From Streptomyces flavotricini (GTDB lineage: Bacteria > Actinomycetota > Actinomycetes > Streptomycetales > Streptomycetaceae), in NCBI RefSeq assembly GCF_020639365.1, contig NZ_JAINUL010000001.1:1849344-1913343 (forward strand): a stretch of 64,000 nt of DNA, written 5' to 3'. The notes under the pieces are model-generated. The model was not told the DNA's origin. It did no database searches and saw nothing but the letters and a program-made list of their open reading frames with translations. Each line of letters begins with the position of its first letter. The first letter of the stretch is position 1. The position numbers and the translations under genes are program-made. Of this stretch, positions 16,844 through 25,337 are shown in pieces.

Positions 16844-18471
16844 TCGCCCCCCGTCTCAGGCTCGTGTGCCAGGGTGTTGCTGGGACACCACCGGGATACC
16901 GGACACCACCGACAGTGGCGCCCGGGGCGGGCCTCATAGGTCTCGTCCTCGCGCCACGGACCGGCGTACTTGCGCAGTACGGCCATGGCCTTTGCGAGCC
17001 GATCGGGGTCAGTGGGGTCGATGACGTACGGGTGAGAGCCCGTCGGGCGCAGGACCTCGACCTCCACCCGGGAGCCTGCGGGGTCACCACCGAAGGCTCC
17101 ACGGGCGAGCAGCACGACGGCGAGCGCGAGTTGGGGGTACTCCTCCAAAGGGTCGTCGTGGTACCAACGCGCCTTCCGGGTGGTCTTCAGTTCGTGCCAC
17201 ACCCAGGCGCCGTCTTCCCGGTACAGCAGGTCGGGCTTGGCGATGACGACCGCCTGCGCAGCGGTGTCGTGTACGACCCGCAGCGGTTCCGTCTCGACCT
17301 GGTCAATGAGGGCGGCGTCGTGGAACGGGCAGGCGCTCACGTGGTGGAGCAGCATCTGCCGGCCGGTCTCGGCCTCCTCGTCGGACACCTGCCACCGGCC
17401 ACTCGTCCAGTTCTCCGCCTCGGTGGGCATGTCGGCGACCGTGCAGGCCGGCCACCCGTCCCGCTGGTGCAGATGCTCGATCCAGGCGTGCACTGCCTGG
17501 CCGAGCTTGGCCGCACTGCTGTACTCGTCGTCCTTGGGCAGATGCAGCCCGCGCAGGAGCTCCTGCGCCGGGCATTCCCGGTGGTACCGCAGATCACTGA
17601 CGGACACCTTGCGCTGGGGGCGCACCTGCGAGGGAAGACCGAGCACGCCAGGGGTGCGAGGCACTGCGGCGCACCCCGTGAACTGCTTGCAGTCGATGCA
17701 CGAGGAGCCGGGCACCGGGTCTCCGCCTGTCACGACACGGGTGACGTGCGGGTGGCCGTGCTCGGCGTAGAAGGCCTCCGCTTCCTGAACCGTGCCGTCG
17801 AACTCCACGGTGTGGCGCCCGTCGCCCAGCCCCACTTCGACGACTCGGACACGTGCCGGTCCACTACTCGGTCCGTACGGCTGGAATTTGTTCCTCCACT
17901 TTCGCGGCCAGGGGGCGGTGCGGCCGCGTGCCGCCACATAAGCCGTGATGGCGATCTCACCGGGGGTGGAGCCCTTCGGGGTGCCGTGACGCAGCCGCCG
18001 GAACTCCCGGGTGAGTCCGTCGGCGGACTCGTATCGGCGCCACCAGGCATACATCTCCCAGAACTTGCCGTTCTCACGCTGCACCACCCAATAGGGGCGT
18101 ACGGGCCGCAACCGGTCCGACGCGCCCCCCGCGGCACCTCCATGGCCGAGGTACGTGCGCACCGCATGCTCGGCGTAACGACGGTGCCCGGGGTGCAACC
18201 CGGGTGTCCGCGAGGCGAGTGCGGCGAGCGCCGCCTCGGGAGAATCACCCCCGAACTCGACCCGGTCGATGACCTCCATGACCGGTCCGAGGGTGAAAGT
18301 CTCCAGCACGGCCTTGGGAAGCTGCGACCTGTGGGCGGGGAAGAGCGCCGGGCGCGCCTTCGCCGCCGCGTGGGACGGGCAGGTGTGCTCTTCATCCCCA
18401 CCCGTTCCCGGTCCGATGCGCAGCAATCCCTCGTCCCCGGTCAGCCAGGCCGGCTTCTGCCATACACCCAT
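16840..18471 (-). CDS. RecB/Cas4-like PD-(D/E)XK nuclease with iron-sulfur cysteines, head of the PIWI-RE operon
   Basis: 543 residues from ATG 18471, which follows AAGGGAGGGCTC. The nuclease core is in the C-terminal half: a first cysteine in RYHRECPAQELLRGLHL (C300), a histidine in LGQAVHAWIEHL (H328), AKPDLLYRED (D414), WHELKTTRK (E427, K429) and YPQLALA (Q447). The terminal cysteines HCRWCPVSRWC (C520, C523, C529) complete the four-cysteine 4Fe-4S pattern of AddB/Cas4/RecB nucleases. An extra CIDCKQFTGC cluster sits near 258. The N-terminal 240 residues are unassigned. It is translationally coupled to the REase. No CRISPR array or other cas gene is seen, so this is not a Cas4 of a CRISPR system. 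It adds a second, probably exonucleolytic, nuclease to the unit. Confidence 0.85.
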   Translation of the reverse strand: MGVWQKPAWLTGDEGLLRIGPGTGGDEEHTCPSHAAAKARPALFPAHRSQLPKAVLETFTLGPVMEVIDRVEFGGDSPEAALAALASRTPGLHPGHRRYAEHAVRTYLGHGGAAGGASDRLRPVRPYWVVQRENGKFWEMYAWWRRYESADGLTREFRRLRHGTPKGSTPGEIAITAYVAARGRTAPWPRKWRNKFQPYGPSSGPARVRVVEVGLGDGRHTVEFDGTVQEAEAFYAEHGHPHVTRVVTGGDPVPGSSCIDCKQFTGCAAVPRTPGVLGLPSQVRPQRKVSVSDLRYHRECPAQELLRGLHLPKDDEYSSAAKLGQAVHAWIEHLHQRDGWPACTVADMPTEAENWTSGRWQVSDEEAETGRQMLLHHVSACPFHDAALIDQVETEPLRVVHDTAAQAVVIAKPDLLYREDGAWVWHELKTTRKARWYHDDPLEEYPQLALAVVLLARGAFGGDPAGSRVEVEVLRPTGSHPYVIDPTDPDRLAKAMAVLRKYAGPWREDETYEARPGRHCRWCPVSRWCPSNTLAHEPETGGE

Positions 18472-18706
18472 GAGCCCTCCCTTGCGCATCCGCCAGACGT
18501 CCGTGCACATCAACCAGGAAAGCAACCGTTGTGGATATAGTCAACCAGATTCGAAATTCACAGTCACAAGCTTCTGTGTACTTGGCTGCTCACTGCCTGC
18601 CGCGTAGAGTCCGGCTCAGGCGCACGCAATGCGTTCAGTCCCCCACGTGGGCAGGTCGCGCCCCTCAGAGGGCGGACGGCCAAAGACTTCGAGGAGGGGA
18701 GGCACC
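18472..18706. promoter_or_regulatory. Divergent control region between the PIWI-RE operon and the second methylase
   Basis: 235 bases with noticeably lower GC than the flanking genes, holding both divergent promoters. An imperfect inverted repeat CACAAGCTTCTGTG lies at 18565-18578. TCACA/TGTG elements resemble the TGACAC/GTGTCA arms near 9307-9330. No confident -10/-35 pair can be fixed by eye. Shared control by the HTH of the methylases is possible but unproven. Confidence 0.4.
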
Positions 18707-20839
18707 ATGTCCGGCAACCGCGTGGAGGTCACTTCGGCGGACATCGCCCGGATCACCGGTGTTCGCCCCACCGCCGTCAGCAACTGGCGCCGCCGCCACG
18801 AGGACTTCCCCCAACCCGTCGGCGGCACAGAACGCAGCCCCCGCTTCGACCTCGAGGAGGTCGAAGCATGGCTGCGACGGGAAGGGAAGACACCGGAGAT
18901 CCCCCCCGCCCAGCGGCTGTGGCAGGCCCTGGGCTCGATGGGGGACGTCATGCCCCTGGACGACGCCGTAGGCATGGCAGGAACGCTCCTCCTCCATCTC
19001 CATGAGCATCCGGGCACCACGGTCCCCCCTACCGCCTCCGACTGCAGCCGACTCATGCAGGCGGCCGACCAGACCCTGAGCCTCGCCCGCGGCGCCCGCG
19101 CCGGTATCACGGCTCTCCTGGCCCACTCTCCCGGCCACGAATTCGGCCCGCGCCAGATCCAGTTGCTCCGTGCCGCCGCTGACGCAGCCAACGCGGACGG
19201 TCCGGCCGCCGCGTTCGAAGAGCTCTGCACCCGGTACCTGTCAGGCGGTCCCAGGGCCGGCTTCAACCCGACCCCTCCGACCCTGGCCATCCTCATGGTC
19301 GCCCTTGCCGGCCCTACCCACGGCACGTTGCTCGATCCCGCCTGCGGCAGCGGCACGATCATGCTCGCCGCGGCCGATGCCGGTTTCACCCGCCTTCACG
19401 GCCAGGAGCAGAATCCCTCGCTCGCCAGGCTCGCCGCCCTGCGCCTGGCCTTCCGCGCCGCGGTATCCAGCGGCCCGACGGTCGTGTACGACGTGCACAC
19501 CGAGGATTTCCTGCGGCATCCGGCCTACCCGCGCCGGGCCTCCGCCGTCGTCGGCAATCCACCCTTCGCGGACCGCACTTGGGGCTACGAGGACCTGGCC
19601 GACTCTCCCGTGTGGGAGTACGGCGTGCCGCCCCGCGGCGAATCCGAACTGGCCTGGGCTCAGCAGGCCCTGGCCCATGCGCTTCCCGGTGCACCGGTAG
19701 TCATGCTGATGCCTCCGGCCGCCGCGGTACGCCCCTCCGGACGCCGCATTCGGGCCGCGCTGCTACGGCGTGGCGCCCTGCGCGCCGTCATCTCGCTGCC
19801 ACCGGGCTTCGCCGCCCACTACGCCCTCCCGCTGCAGATTTGGGTGCTGCGCCGCCCGGAGGCCTCCGCCCATGCCCTTGGGGAACGGGCCGGCACCGAC
19901 CACGTGCTGGTGGTGGATGCCAGCGAGGTCGCCGAGCCCCTCCCCGTCGTGATGGAGATCTGGTCCGACTACCTCGCAGCTCCGGAGTCCTTCGCCCCCC
20001 GCCCCGGCATGGCCCGTACGGTCCCACTGATCGAGCTGCTCCACGACGCCGATGTCACTCCCCGCCGCCATCTTCCGCAGGCAGAGCCGGGTAGGATGAC
20101 CCAGGAGGCGCTGGTGGCCGCCCGTTCGGCGTTCGAGGCCGCCTCATCCGCTCTACCGACACGCGTGCCCCCATTGCCGCTCCGCCCCGAGCTGTCCACC
20201 GACGAACGGCCGACGGCGCGAACAGCCGCCCTCGGAGACCTGATCAAGAGCGGCGCGATCATCCACCATCGCCCGGGCCCGCCTAACGGCTCCGACGAGG
20301 CGCCCTCCGAGCTGGGCGAAGCCCGGTATCTGCTGGTCCGGGACATCACCTCGGGCCGCCCGGCCTCCGGCGTCGGACCGGCCCCGGAGGAGCCATTGCT
20401 GTACCCGCTCATCCGGGCCGGCGACATCCTCCTCCCCACGCTGGCGCGCGAGGTCGTGGCACGGGTCGCCACGGGGGAGGACGTCGGGGCGTACGCCGGC
20501 TCCGGTGTTCACCACCTTCGGGTCACCGACCCCGAGCTGGTCGACCCGTGGTATCTCGCCGGGTTCTTGTCCAGCGCCGAAGGCGGCCGGCAGGCCGCCT
20601 CCGCGGCAAGTACCCAAGGCATCCGCACCCGGGTTGATCCGCGCCGGGTGCGGCTTCCGTTGCCGCCGATCGACCGGCAACGCGCGTACGGCCACGCCTT
20701 CCGCTCCATCGCGGAATTCACCGCAGCCGTACGCGCCGTCCACGACCTTGGAATTGATCTGGCACGTGACCTGGCAGAAACCGTCACGGCGGACCTGCGT
20801 GCGTCCTTGACCGACAGTCGGCCCACCGCACACCGATAG
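18707..20839 (+). CDS. HTH-fused N6-adenine DNA methylase with HsdS-like C-terminal recognition domain
   Basis: 710 residues from ATG 18707 after GAGGAGGGGAGG. The HTH (GVRPTAVSNWRRRHEDFP, about residues 19-36) shares thirteen consecutive residues with the methylase at 7595. The methylase core shows motif I DPACGSGTIM near residue 208 and an intact motif IV GNPPFADR near 283. The C-terminal 220 residues resemble a type I specificity half-subunit: LGDLIKSGAIIHHR, YLLVRDITSGRPA, AGDILLPTLAREVVARV, DPWYLAGFLSS and VRLPLPPIDRQRAYG. So modification and sequence recognition are in one chain. It is the likely active self-marking enzyme of the island. It is divergent from the PIWI-RE operon. The recognition sequence cannot be predicted. 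Confidence 0.88.
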   Translation: MSGNRVEVTSADIARITGVRPTAVSNWRRRHEDFPQPVGGTERSPRFDLEEVEAWLRREGKTPEIPPAQRLWQALGSMGDVMPLDDAVGMAGTLLLHLHEHPGTTVPPTASDCSRLMQAADQTLSLARGARAGITALLAHSPGHEFGPRQIQLLRAAADAANADGPAAAFEELCTRYLSGGPRAGFNPTPPTLAILMVALAGPTHGTLLDPACGSGTIMLAAADAGFTRLHGQEQNPSLARLAALRLAFRAAVSSGPTVVYDVHTEDFLRHPAYPRRASAVVGNPPFADRTWGYEDLADSPVWEYGVPPRGESELAWAQQALAHALPGAPVVMLMPPAAAVRPSGRRIRAALLRRGALRAVISLPPGFAAHYALPLQIWVLRRPEASAHALGERAGTDHVLVVDASEVAEPLPVVMEIWSDYLAAPESFAPRPGMARTVPLIELLHDADVTPRRHLPQAEPGRMTQEALVAARSAFEAASSALPTRVPPLPLRPELSTDERPTARTAALGDLIKSGAIIHHRPGPPNGSDEAPSELGEARYLLVRDITSGRPASGVGPAPEEPLLYPLIRAGDILLPTLAREVVARVATGEDVGAYAGSGVHHLRVTDPELVDPWYLAGFLSSAEGGRQAASAASTQGIRTRVDPRRVRLPLPPIDRQRAYGHAFRSIAEFTAAVRAVHDLGIDLARDLAETVTADLRASLTDSRPTAHR

Positions 20840-21088
20840 AACCCGTGGCCGCCGACGTTGTCCAACACCCCTGCTCCCTTGTCTCGCCGAGCACCCAGCG
20901 CGGGCGAGCTCGGGCCGCGGCCGCCCGGGGCTGCCGCGGCAGTCCTTGCCTTCACGGCCGGCTCTCCCGAGGTGAACGTGTGGGTGACCGCGCTCCCGGA
21001 AGCGGGCTCGGGCCTCGCCCGTGACCTGGACCGCGAAAGGACTTGAACCTTCCTCACAGCGCGGTGGCGAGGGCTTCCGTCCGATTGA

Positions 21089-22786
21089 ATGAATGCCGTG
21101 ACACATGCTCTGGGTTTCGCCGAGAACGACCTGCGCCGACTGGCGGGGGCGCGCTCCTACGAGCGGGGGCTCGCCTACTTGTCCGCGATCTCACGGCTGG
21201 AGATCGGAGACGAAACGATCACCGCCATCGTCGACGGAAGCAACACCTACCAGGTGGAACTGACCGAGGACGAGGACAGCGGGCTCTCCGGCTGGTGCGA
21301 CTGCCCGTACGGCCAGGAGGGCAACTTCTGCAAGCACTGTGTGGCGGTCGGCCTGGCCGTCCTGGGGCAGGCCGAATCCGTACCGCAGCAGCGGTCGGCC
21401 GCCGCTTCACGCACCCGGCTGCTGGACGGCTGGCTGGAGTCCCGCACCCAGGAGGAGCTGCTTGCCCTGGTACGGGAGCAGCTCGCCGACGACCGTGACC
21501 TGCGGCGCCGCCTGGAGTTGCGCGCGGCCGCCGCTGGCGAGGACACCGGCGTCGTCCGCGAGCGCGTTCTGAGCCTTCTCGACACCCGCCCCTTCGCCCG
21601 CTACGGCTACGTCGAGTACGCCGACGCCCACGCTTACGGCCGGCAGGCGGCAGAGGCGGTCACGGCACTGCGAGCACTGACGGCGAGCGGCCGGTCGGCG
21701 GACGCGGTGGAGGTGGCCCGCGAGGCTCTCCAGAGTCTGGGCCGCGCGTACGGCGAGATCGACGACTCGGACGGGCTGGTCGGGGACGTGGCCACCAGGC
21801 TGGCCGAAGCCCATCTCGAAGCCTGCCAGACAGCGCGGCCCGACCCGGTGGAGACCGCCGAGTGGCTGGTGCCGTATCTGCTGAACGAGGCGAACGACAC
21901 CACCGACATCGACCTCTTCGACTACCGAGAGGTGCTCGGTGACCCGGGCCTGACCCGGGCGCGCGCGCTGGTCGTGGCTGCCTGGCGGGCCAACCCGAAG
22001 GGGTGGGCGGAGAAATACCTCATGGAGCACGCCCTGAAGGCCGACGGCGACAACGTGGATGCACTGATCGCGGTACACGCGGCGGACCTCGCCCCAAGCG
22101 GCCGAACTCACCTGGTGATCGCCAGGGAGCTGGAGGCGGCGGGCCGCGCGGGCCAGGCCCTCGAGTGGGCAGAACGCGGCCTGCGGGAGACCGTCGCCGA
22201 ATGGGGACCCGACGATGATCTGGTCAACTTCGTCTGTGAGCGCTACGAGCAGGCCGGCCGTCTGGCCGACGTGGTCGGGGTCCGCCAGGATCTGCTGCGC
22301 ACCCGTCCCTCGCTGGCCGCCTATCAGCACCTGCGTACGGCGGCGCGTGCGGCCGGCACCTGGGAGAGCGCCGAACGCACGGGCGCCTTGGAAGCACTGA
22401 AGGCCGTCGCCCAGCCCAAGAAGGGCCGCTGGTACAACGGCTCCGTGCTGGTCGACGCGCTCATGGACGACGACGACCTCCAGGCCGCCTGGCAGGCAGC
22501 CTCCGGCGGCTACGCCGACGAGGGTCAATGGCTCGCCCTGGCCGACCGGATCCGCGACCGGCAACCGGCCAACGCGCTGAACGTCTACCTGCGCCAGATC
22601 GAACCGCTGCGCAGGCAGACCGGTGACAGTACGTACGAACGCCTTGCGGAGCTACTGCTCAGCGCCCGCGCCTGTCATCGCTTGCTGGGTTCGGAAGCCG
22701 AGTTCGCCAGCTACCTGGCCGCCCTACGCGCCGACCAGAAACGCAAGCGGAAGCTGATGGCCATTCTTGACCAGCACGGGCTCTGA
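21089..22786 (+). CDS. SWIM zinc-finger protein with helical-repeat C-terminus
   Basis: 565 residues. A SWIM zinc finger is clear near residues 68-85: GWCDCPYGQEGNFCKHCVAVGLAVL, i.e. CxC then CxH. The remainder is rich in alpha helices with TPR/HEAT-like pairs (LRALTASGRSADAVEVAREAL, ARELEAAGRAGQALEWAERG). SWIM domains bind DNA or protein and occur beside SNF2-type helicases and recombination proteins. No helicase is adjacent here. It follows the second methylase by 249 bases with no clear shared transcript. It may belong to the defence island or mark its edge. The function is unknown. Confidence 0.8.
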   Translation: MNAVTHALGFAENDLRRLAGARSYERGLAYLSAISRLEIGDETITAIVDGSNTYQVELTEDEDSGLSGWCDCPYGQEGNFCKHCVAVGLAVLGQAESVPQQRSAAASRTRLLDGWLESRTQEELLALVREQLADDRDLRRRLELRAAAAGEDTGVVRERVLSLLDTRPFARYGYVEYADAHAYGRQAAEAVTALRALTASGRSADAVEVAREALQSLGRAYGEIDDSDGLVGDVATRLAEAHLEACQTARPDPVETAEWLVPYLLNEANDTTDIDLFDYREVLGDPGLTRARALVVAAWRANPKGWAEKYLMEHALKADGDNVDALIAVHAADLAPSGRTHLVIARELEAAGRAGQALEWAERGLRETVAEWGPDDDLVNFVCERYEQAGRLADVVGVRQDLLRTRPSLAAYQHLRTAARAAGTWESAERTGALEALKAVAQPKKGRWYNGSVLVDALMDDDDLQAAWQAASGGYADEGQWLALADRIRDRQPANALNVYLRQIEPLRRQTGDSTYERLAELLLSARACHRLLGSEAEFASYLAALRADQKRKRKLMAILDQHGL

Positions 22787-22888
22787 GTGACCTACCCGCT
22801 GCCCGCCGCCGAGGTGCGCTCCGCGTACCAGGACATCCCGGTGCCGCTGCCCTGCGGGCAGGTGACCACATAGCCCTCGTTGGTCGCG

Positions 22889-23150
22889 ATGACGGCCGCC
22901 GCGCTGGGCCTCACCGGCTGTGAGGGGGTGCTGGAGACCGCCCTGTTGCGGCTTGTGCAGACCGCAGTGAGCGTCGAGCGCTGGCCGGACCTGGCGGCGG
23001 AAGCCCGGCGGCGGCTGACCGCGCAGGCGCGTGTGCGCCGCTTCGCCCGGCCGGGAAGCCGGCGCGCTACAGCTGGTGGGCGCACACCTACGGCAGGGTC
23101 GGTCACGTTCGAGTCCTCTCGCCCAGCGAAACACTCCTGCCGACGCTAGG
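22889..23150 (+). pseudogene. Possible frameshifted gene fragment
   Basis: From ATG 22889 the plus strand reads MTAAALGLTGCEGVLETALL and then VSVERWPDLAAEARRRL with strong GC3 bias up to about 23,050. After a shift of frame near 23,055 it seems to go on as ARYSWWAHTYGRVGHVRVLS. No family is recognised. On the minus strand, 22792 to about 22900 also reads with strong codon bias (VIATNEGYVVTCPQGSGTGM, stop at 22792). The two cannot both be complete genes over the overlap; either or both may be remnants. Confidence 0.3.
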
Positions 23151-23634
23151 AACCCTGAGATCGAACTCTGCCGAGATGGCGATCGCTTCGCCTGAACGAA
23201 GGAGACGAAGCTGCCGCCGCCTTACTCTGCACCCTCGTCATCCGGTGGATGACTGAACCCGCGTCGCTGGCGAGGACGGGCGGGTGCGGCCTCGACGAGG
23301 TCGGGCTCCACGTGAGAGAGGCCGTCACGACGCGCCGACAAGCACCCTAAGCCAGCAACATGCGTGACTGCCGGCGGTTGTGCTTCCGTGAGCAGCCCCA
23401 GGGGCTGATGCTGACCGTTTGCTGACCAGAGCCCCGCCACCACGCCGCTGACCTGCGGAAACGTCCAGATGTCAAATGTAGGACTTGAACATTGTCCGAA
23501 ACATGAAACAACTCCCGAAATATGTGCTCCCTGCCCGCTTTCCGCAGGTCAAGGGCGGTCTCCGGAGACTACAACGATTCGCATGTCCGGTCAGCTCCCC
23601 GGGTCTTTCAGGACTCCTGGTGACCGGTGCCTTC

Positions 23635-23658
23635 GCCCGCGGCTCGCCGGCCGCGGGC
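23635..23658 (-). terminator. Hairpin downstream of the 23714 phosphatase
   Basis: GCCCGCGGC (23635-23643) pairs perfectly with GCCGCGGGC (23650-23658) across a six-base loop. It lies 56 bases past the stop of the minus-strand phosphatase gene. There is no T-run, as is common in streptomycetes. Confidence 0.5.
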
Positions 23659-23713
23659 TGAACACCATCAGCGCACGGCCGAAGTCTCCGGCGTGGGGCG
23701 GGAGGCCATCGGC

Positions 23714-24955
23714 TCAGTCAAGCGTGGCGAGATGGTCGGCGTCGCCCCCGCGCCACTCGATGAGGAAGATGGTCGCGTCGTCGCTGGTGATGCCGCCCCG
23801 CTCCTGTTTCAGCGCGTGGGAGAGAGCCCGCACCACCGACCGCACCCCGGTGTGGTCACTGACGACACGGTTGGTCCACTCGATGAGTTGCTCCTCGCCG
23901 AACTGCTCCCCGCCGGCTTGGTGCTCCTCGATCAGGCCGTCGGTGAAACACAGCAACCGGTCCCCGGGTTGCAGCACCCGCTCACTGACTACCGGCTGCT
24001 CGCCGCCGAAGCCGACCGGCAACGTGGTCGGGCTCTCCAGCCGGTCCACCACGGCGCGGTCACGGATCAGCAGCGGTGCCGGGTGACCAGCATTGACCCA
24101 ATGCAGCTGGCCCGTGGCGATGTTCAGACGCATCATCTGCGCGGTGACGAAGTGTTCGTGGCCGAACTGTTCGTTGATGGCCCGGTCCATGAACGCGTAC
24201 ACCTGGGACAGACCGGTGTCGGCCCGTCTCGAGTGGCGATAGGCGCCGATGGCCACCGTCGCCATGGTCGCCGCGTCCAGGCCGTGGCCCATCGCGTCGA
24301 TCATGGCCACGTGCAGGATGTCGCCGTTGAGGGCGTAGTCGAAACTGTCTCCGGCCGCCTTGTACGCGGGCTCCAGGATTCCGGCCACCTCGACCTGCGG
24401 AACCGTCATCGACAGCGGAGGCAGCAGCGACCACTGGATCTCGGCGGCCACGCTCATCGGGGCGCGGCGGCGGGCCTGGAAGAACAGATCGGTGTAGGCG
24501 TCTTTGGTGACGATCATGTCGGCGACCAGACCGGCGAGTCTGCGCAGCAGCCGCCGGTCGTCGTCATCGACGCTGTCCAGGGTGACGGACATGACCCCGA
24601 CCTGGTCACTGCCGTCCAGCAGCGGCAGGTACATCCGCACACTGCCGTCCTGCGCCACCTCTACCGTTTTGCGGCTCAGGAACGACTCTCCGGCCGGGGA
24701 GTCCTCGATCGGTTCGGGGTCGCCGACCACCAGCTGCCGGCCCGGCAGCGGCACCAGCAGCATCTGTTCGTAGTCCTGCAAGAGGATCGAGAGGTCCCGG
24801 CCGCCGACCCTGGCCACCTCCTCCGCAACGAGCGGGGCGATCAACTGGGGCGGCATCTCGTGCGCCCGGTCCAGCAGCACACCCAGCAACCGCTCACCGA
24901 ACCCCTCGGACCGGTCCACCCGGAACGTGGTCGGCTTCCGCCCTCCCTCGGGCAT
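23714..24955 (-). CDS. SpoIIE-family PP2C phosphatase with N-terminal GAF-like region
   Basis: 413 residues from ATG 24955, preceded by GAAGGGG. The N-terminal 170 residues look like a GAF-type sensor (ILLQDYEQMLLVPLPG, VRMYLPLLDGSDQVGVMSVT). A helical link (FFQARRRAPMSVAAEIQWSL) leads to the phosphatase. Metal-binding motifs are intact: AGDSFDYALN, MIDAMGHGLDAATM, CFTDGLIEE and TSDDATIFLIEW. Such phosphatases dephosphorylate anti-sigma-factor antagonists (STAS proteins). It is divergent from the membrane phosphatase at 25338. It has no HATPase domain, so it is a pure phosphatase output. Confidence 0.87.
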   Translation of the reverse strand: MPEGGRKPTTFRVDRSEGFGERLLGVLLDRAHEMPPQLIAPLVAEEVARVGGRDLSILLQDYEQMLLVPLPGRQLVVGDPEPIEDSPAGESFLSRKTVEVAQDGSVRMYLPLLDGSDQVGVMSVTLDSVDDDDRRLLRRLAGLVADMIVTKDAYTDLFFQARRRAPMSVAAEIQWSLLPPLSMTVPQVEVAGILEPAYKAAGDSFDYALNGDILHVAMIDAMGHGLDAATMATVAIGAYRHSRRADTGLSQVYAFMDRAINEQFGHEHFVTAQMMRLNIATGQLHWVNAGHPAPLLIRDRAVVDRLESPTTLPVGFGGEQPVVSERVLQPGDRLLCFTDGLIEEHQAGGEQFGEEQLIEWTNRVVSDHTGVRSVVRALSHALKQERGGITSDDATIFLIEWRGGDADHLATLD

Positions 24956-25337
24956 CGCTGATTGCACCCCTTCGTACCGCTGCCTCGGGAAACTCACTGG
25001 GTGTGACGCGCACCGCGCACATCATGCACGGTGGCCGACCCCGGGCCACCGCCGCAACGCCGCTCTCGCCGGCAAGCAGCAGCTCGCCAACCCGCCGCGC
25101 CGACCACCACGGCGTCCACCGAGAGCCGCCGCTCCCCGCACCAGCACACGTCTCCGGGGGCGCAGGAGCCACGCGAACTCGGATACGAGCTGCCTCCGAC
25201 CAGGACAACCGGAGCTCACACCGACGGTCACCCTGAGTGATTCCCATCGGGCTCGCTCTCCCGGGGAAGGAAGCGGCCTCGGGATCGCCACCGCTCGGCC
25301 CCGCTGCCGATGGCCCCCAGAGGTTAGAGAATGGACT
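24956..25337. other. Divergent intergenic region between two SpoIIE genes
   Basis: 382 bases upstream of both phosphatase genes, expected to carry two divergent promoters. No open frame with believable codon bias beyond shadows is present. No clear operator or -10/-35 pair could be picked out. Confidence 0.4.

Larger units (their letters stand above)
22787..23713. other. 927-base stretch with gene debris only
   Basis: No intact gene is supported. The first 350 bases hold two conflicting coding-like fragments (described separately). From about 23,150 to 23,600 the GC drops, with AT-rich patches such as 23,460-23,530, and no long biased reading frame is seen. A terminator hairpin for the phosphatase on the minus strand occupies 23635-23658. 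The decay fits the border of an accessory region. Confidence 0.5.

Noticed and set aside
16840..18471. Cas4 of a CRISPR system
   Set aside because: No repeat array, cas1, cas2 or effector gene was seen in the window. The gene is coupled to the PIWI-RE operon instead.
7595..20839. DISARM, BREX or Pgl system, because of methylases plus large helicase
   Set aside because: No PglZ, BrxC, BrxL, DrmB or PLD gene is present; the large proteins match the PIWI-RE set better.
21026..21056. Possible 3' half of a tRNA on the minus strand (GAAGG-TTCAAGT-CCTTT)
   Set aside because: It has a T-arm-like hairpin but no acceptor partner, D-arm or anticodon arm upstream, and no matching direct repeat was found at the other side of the island to make it an attachment site.
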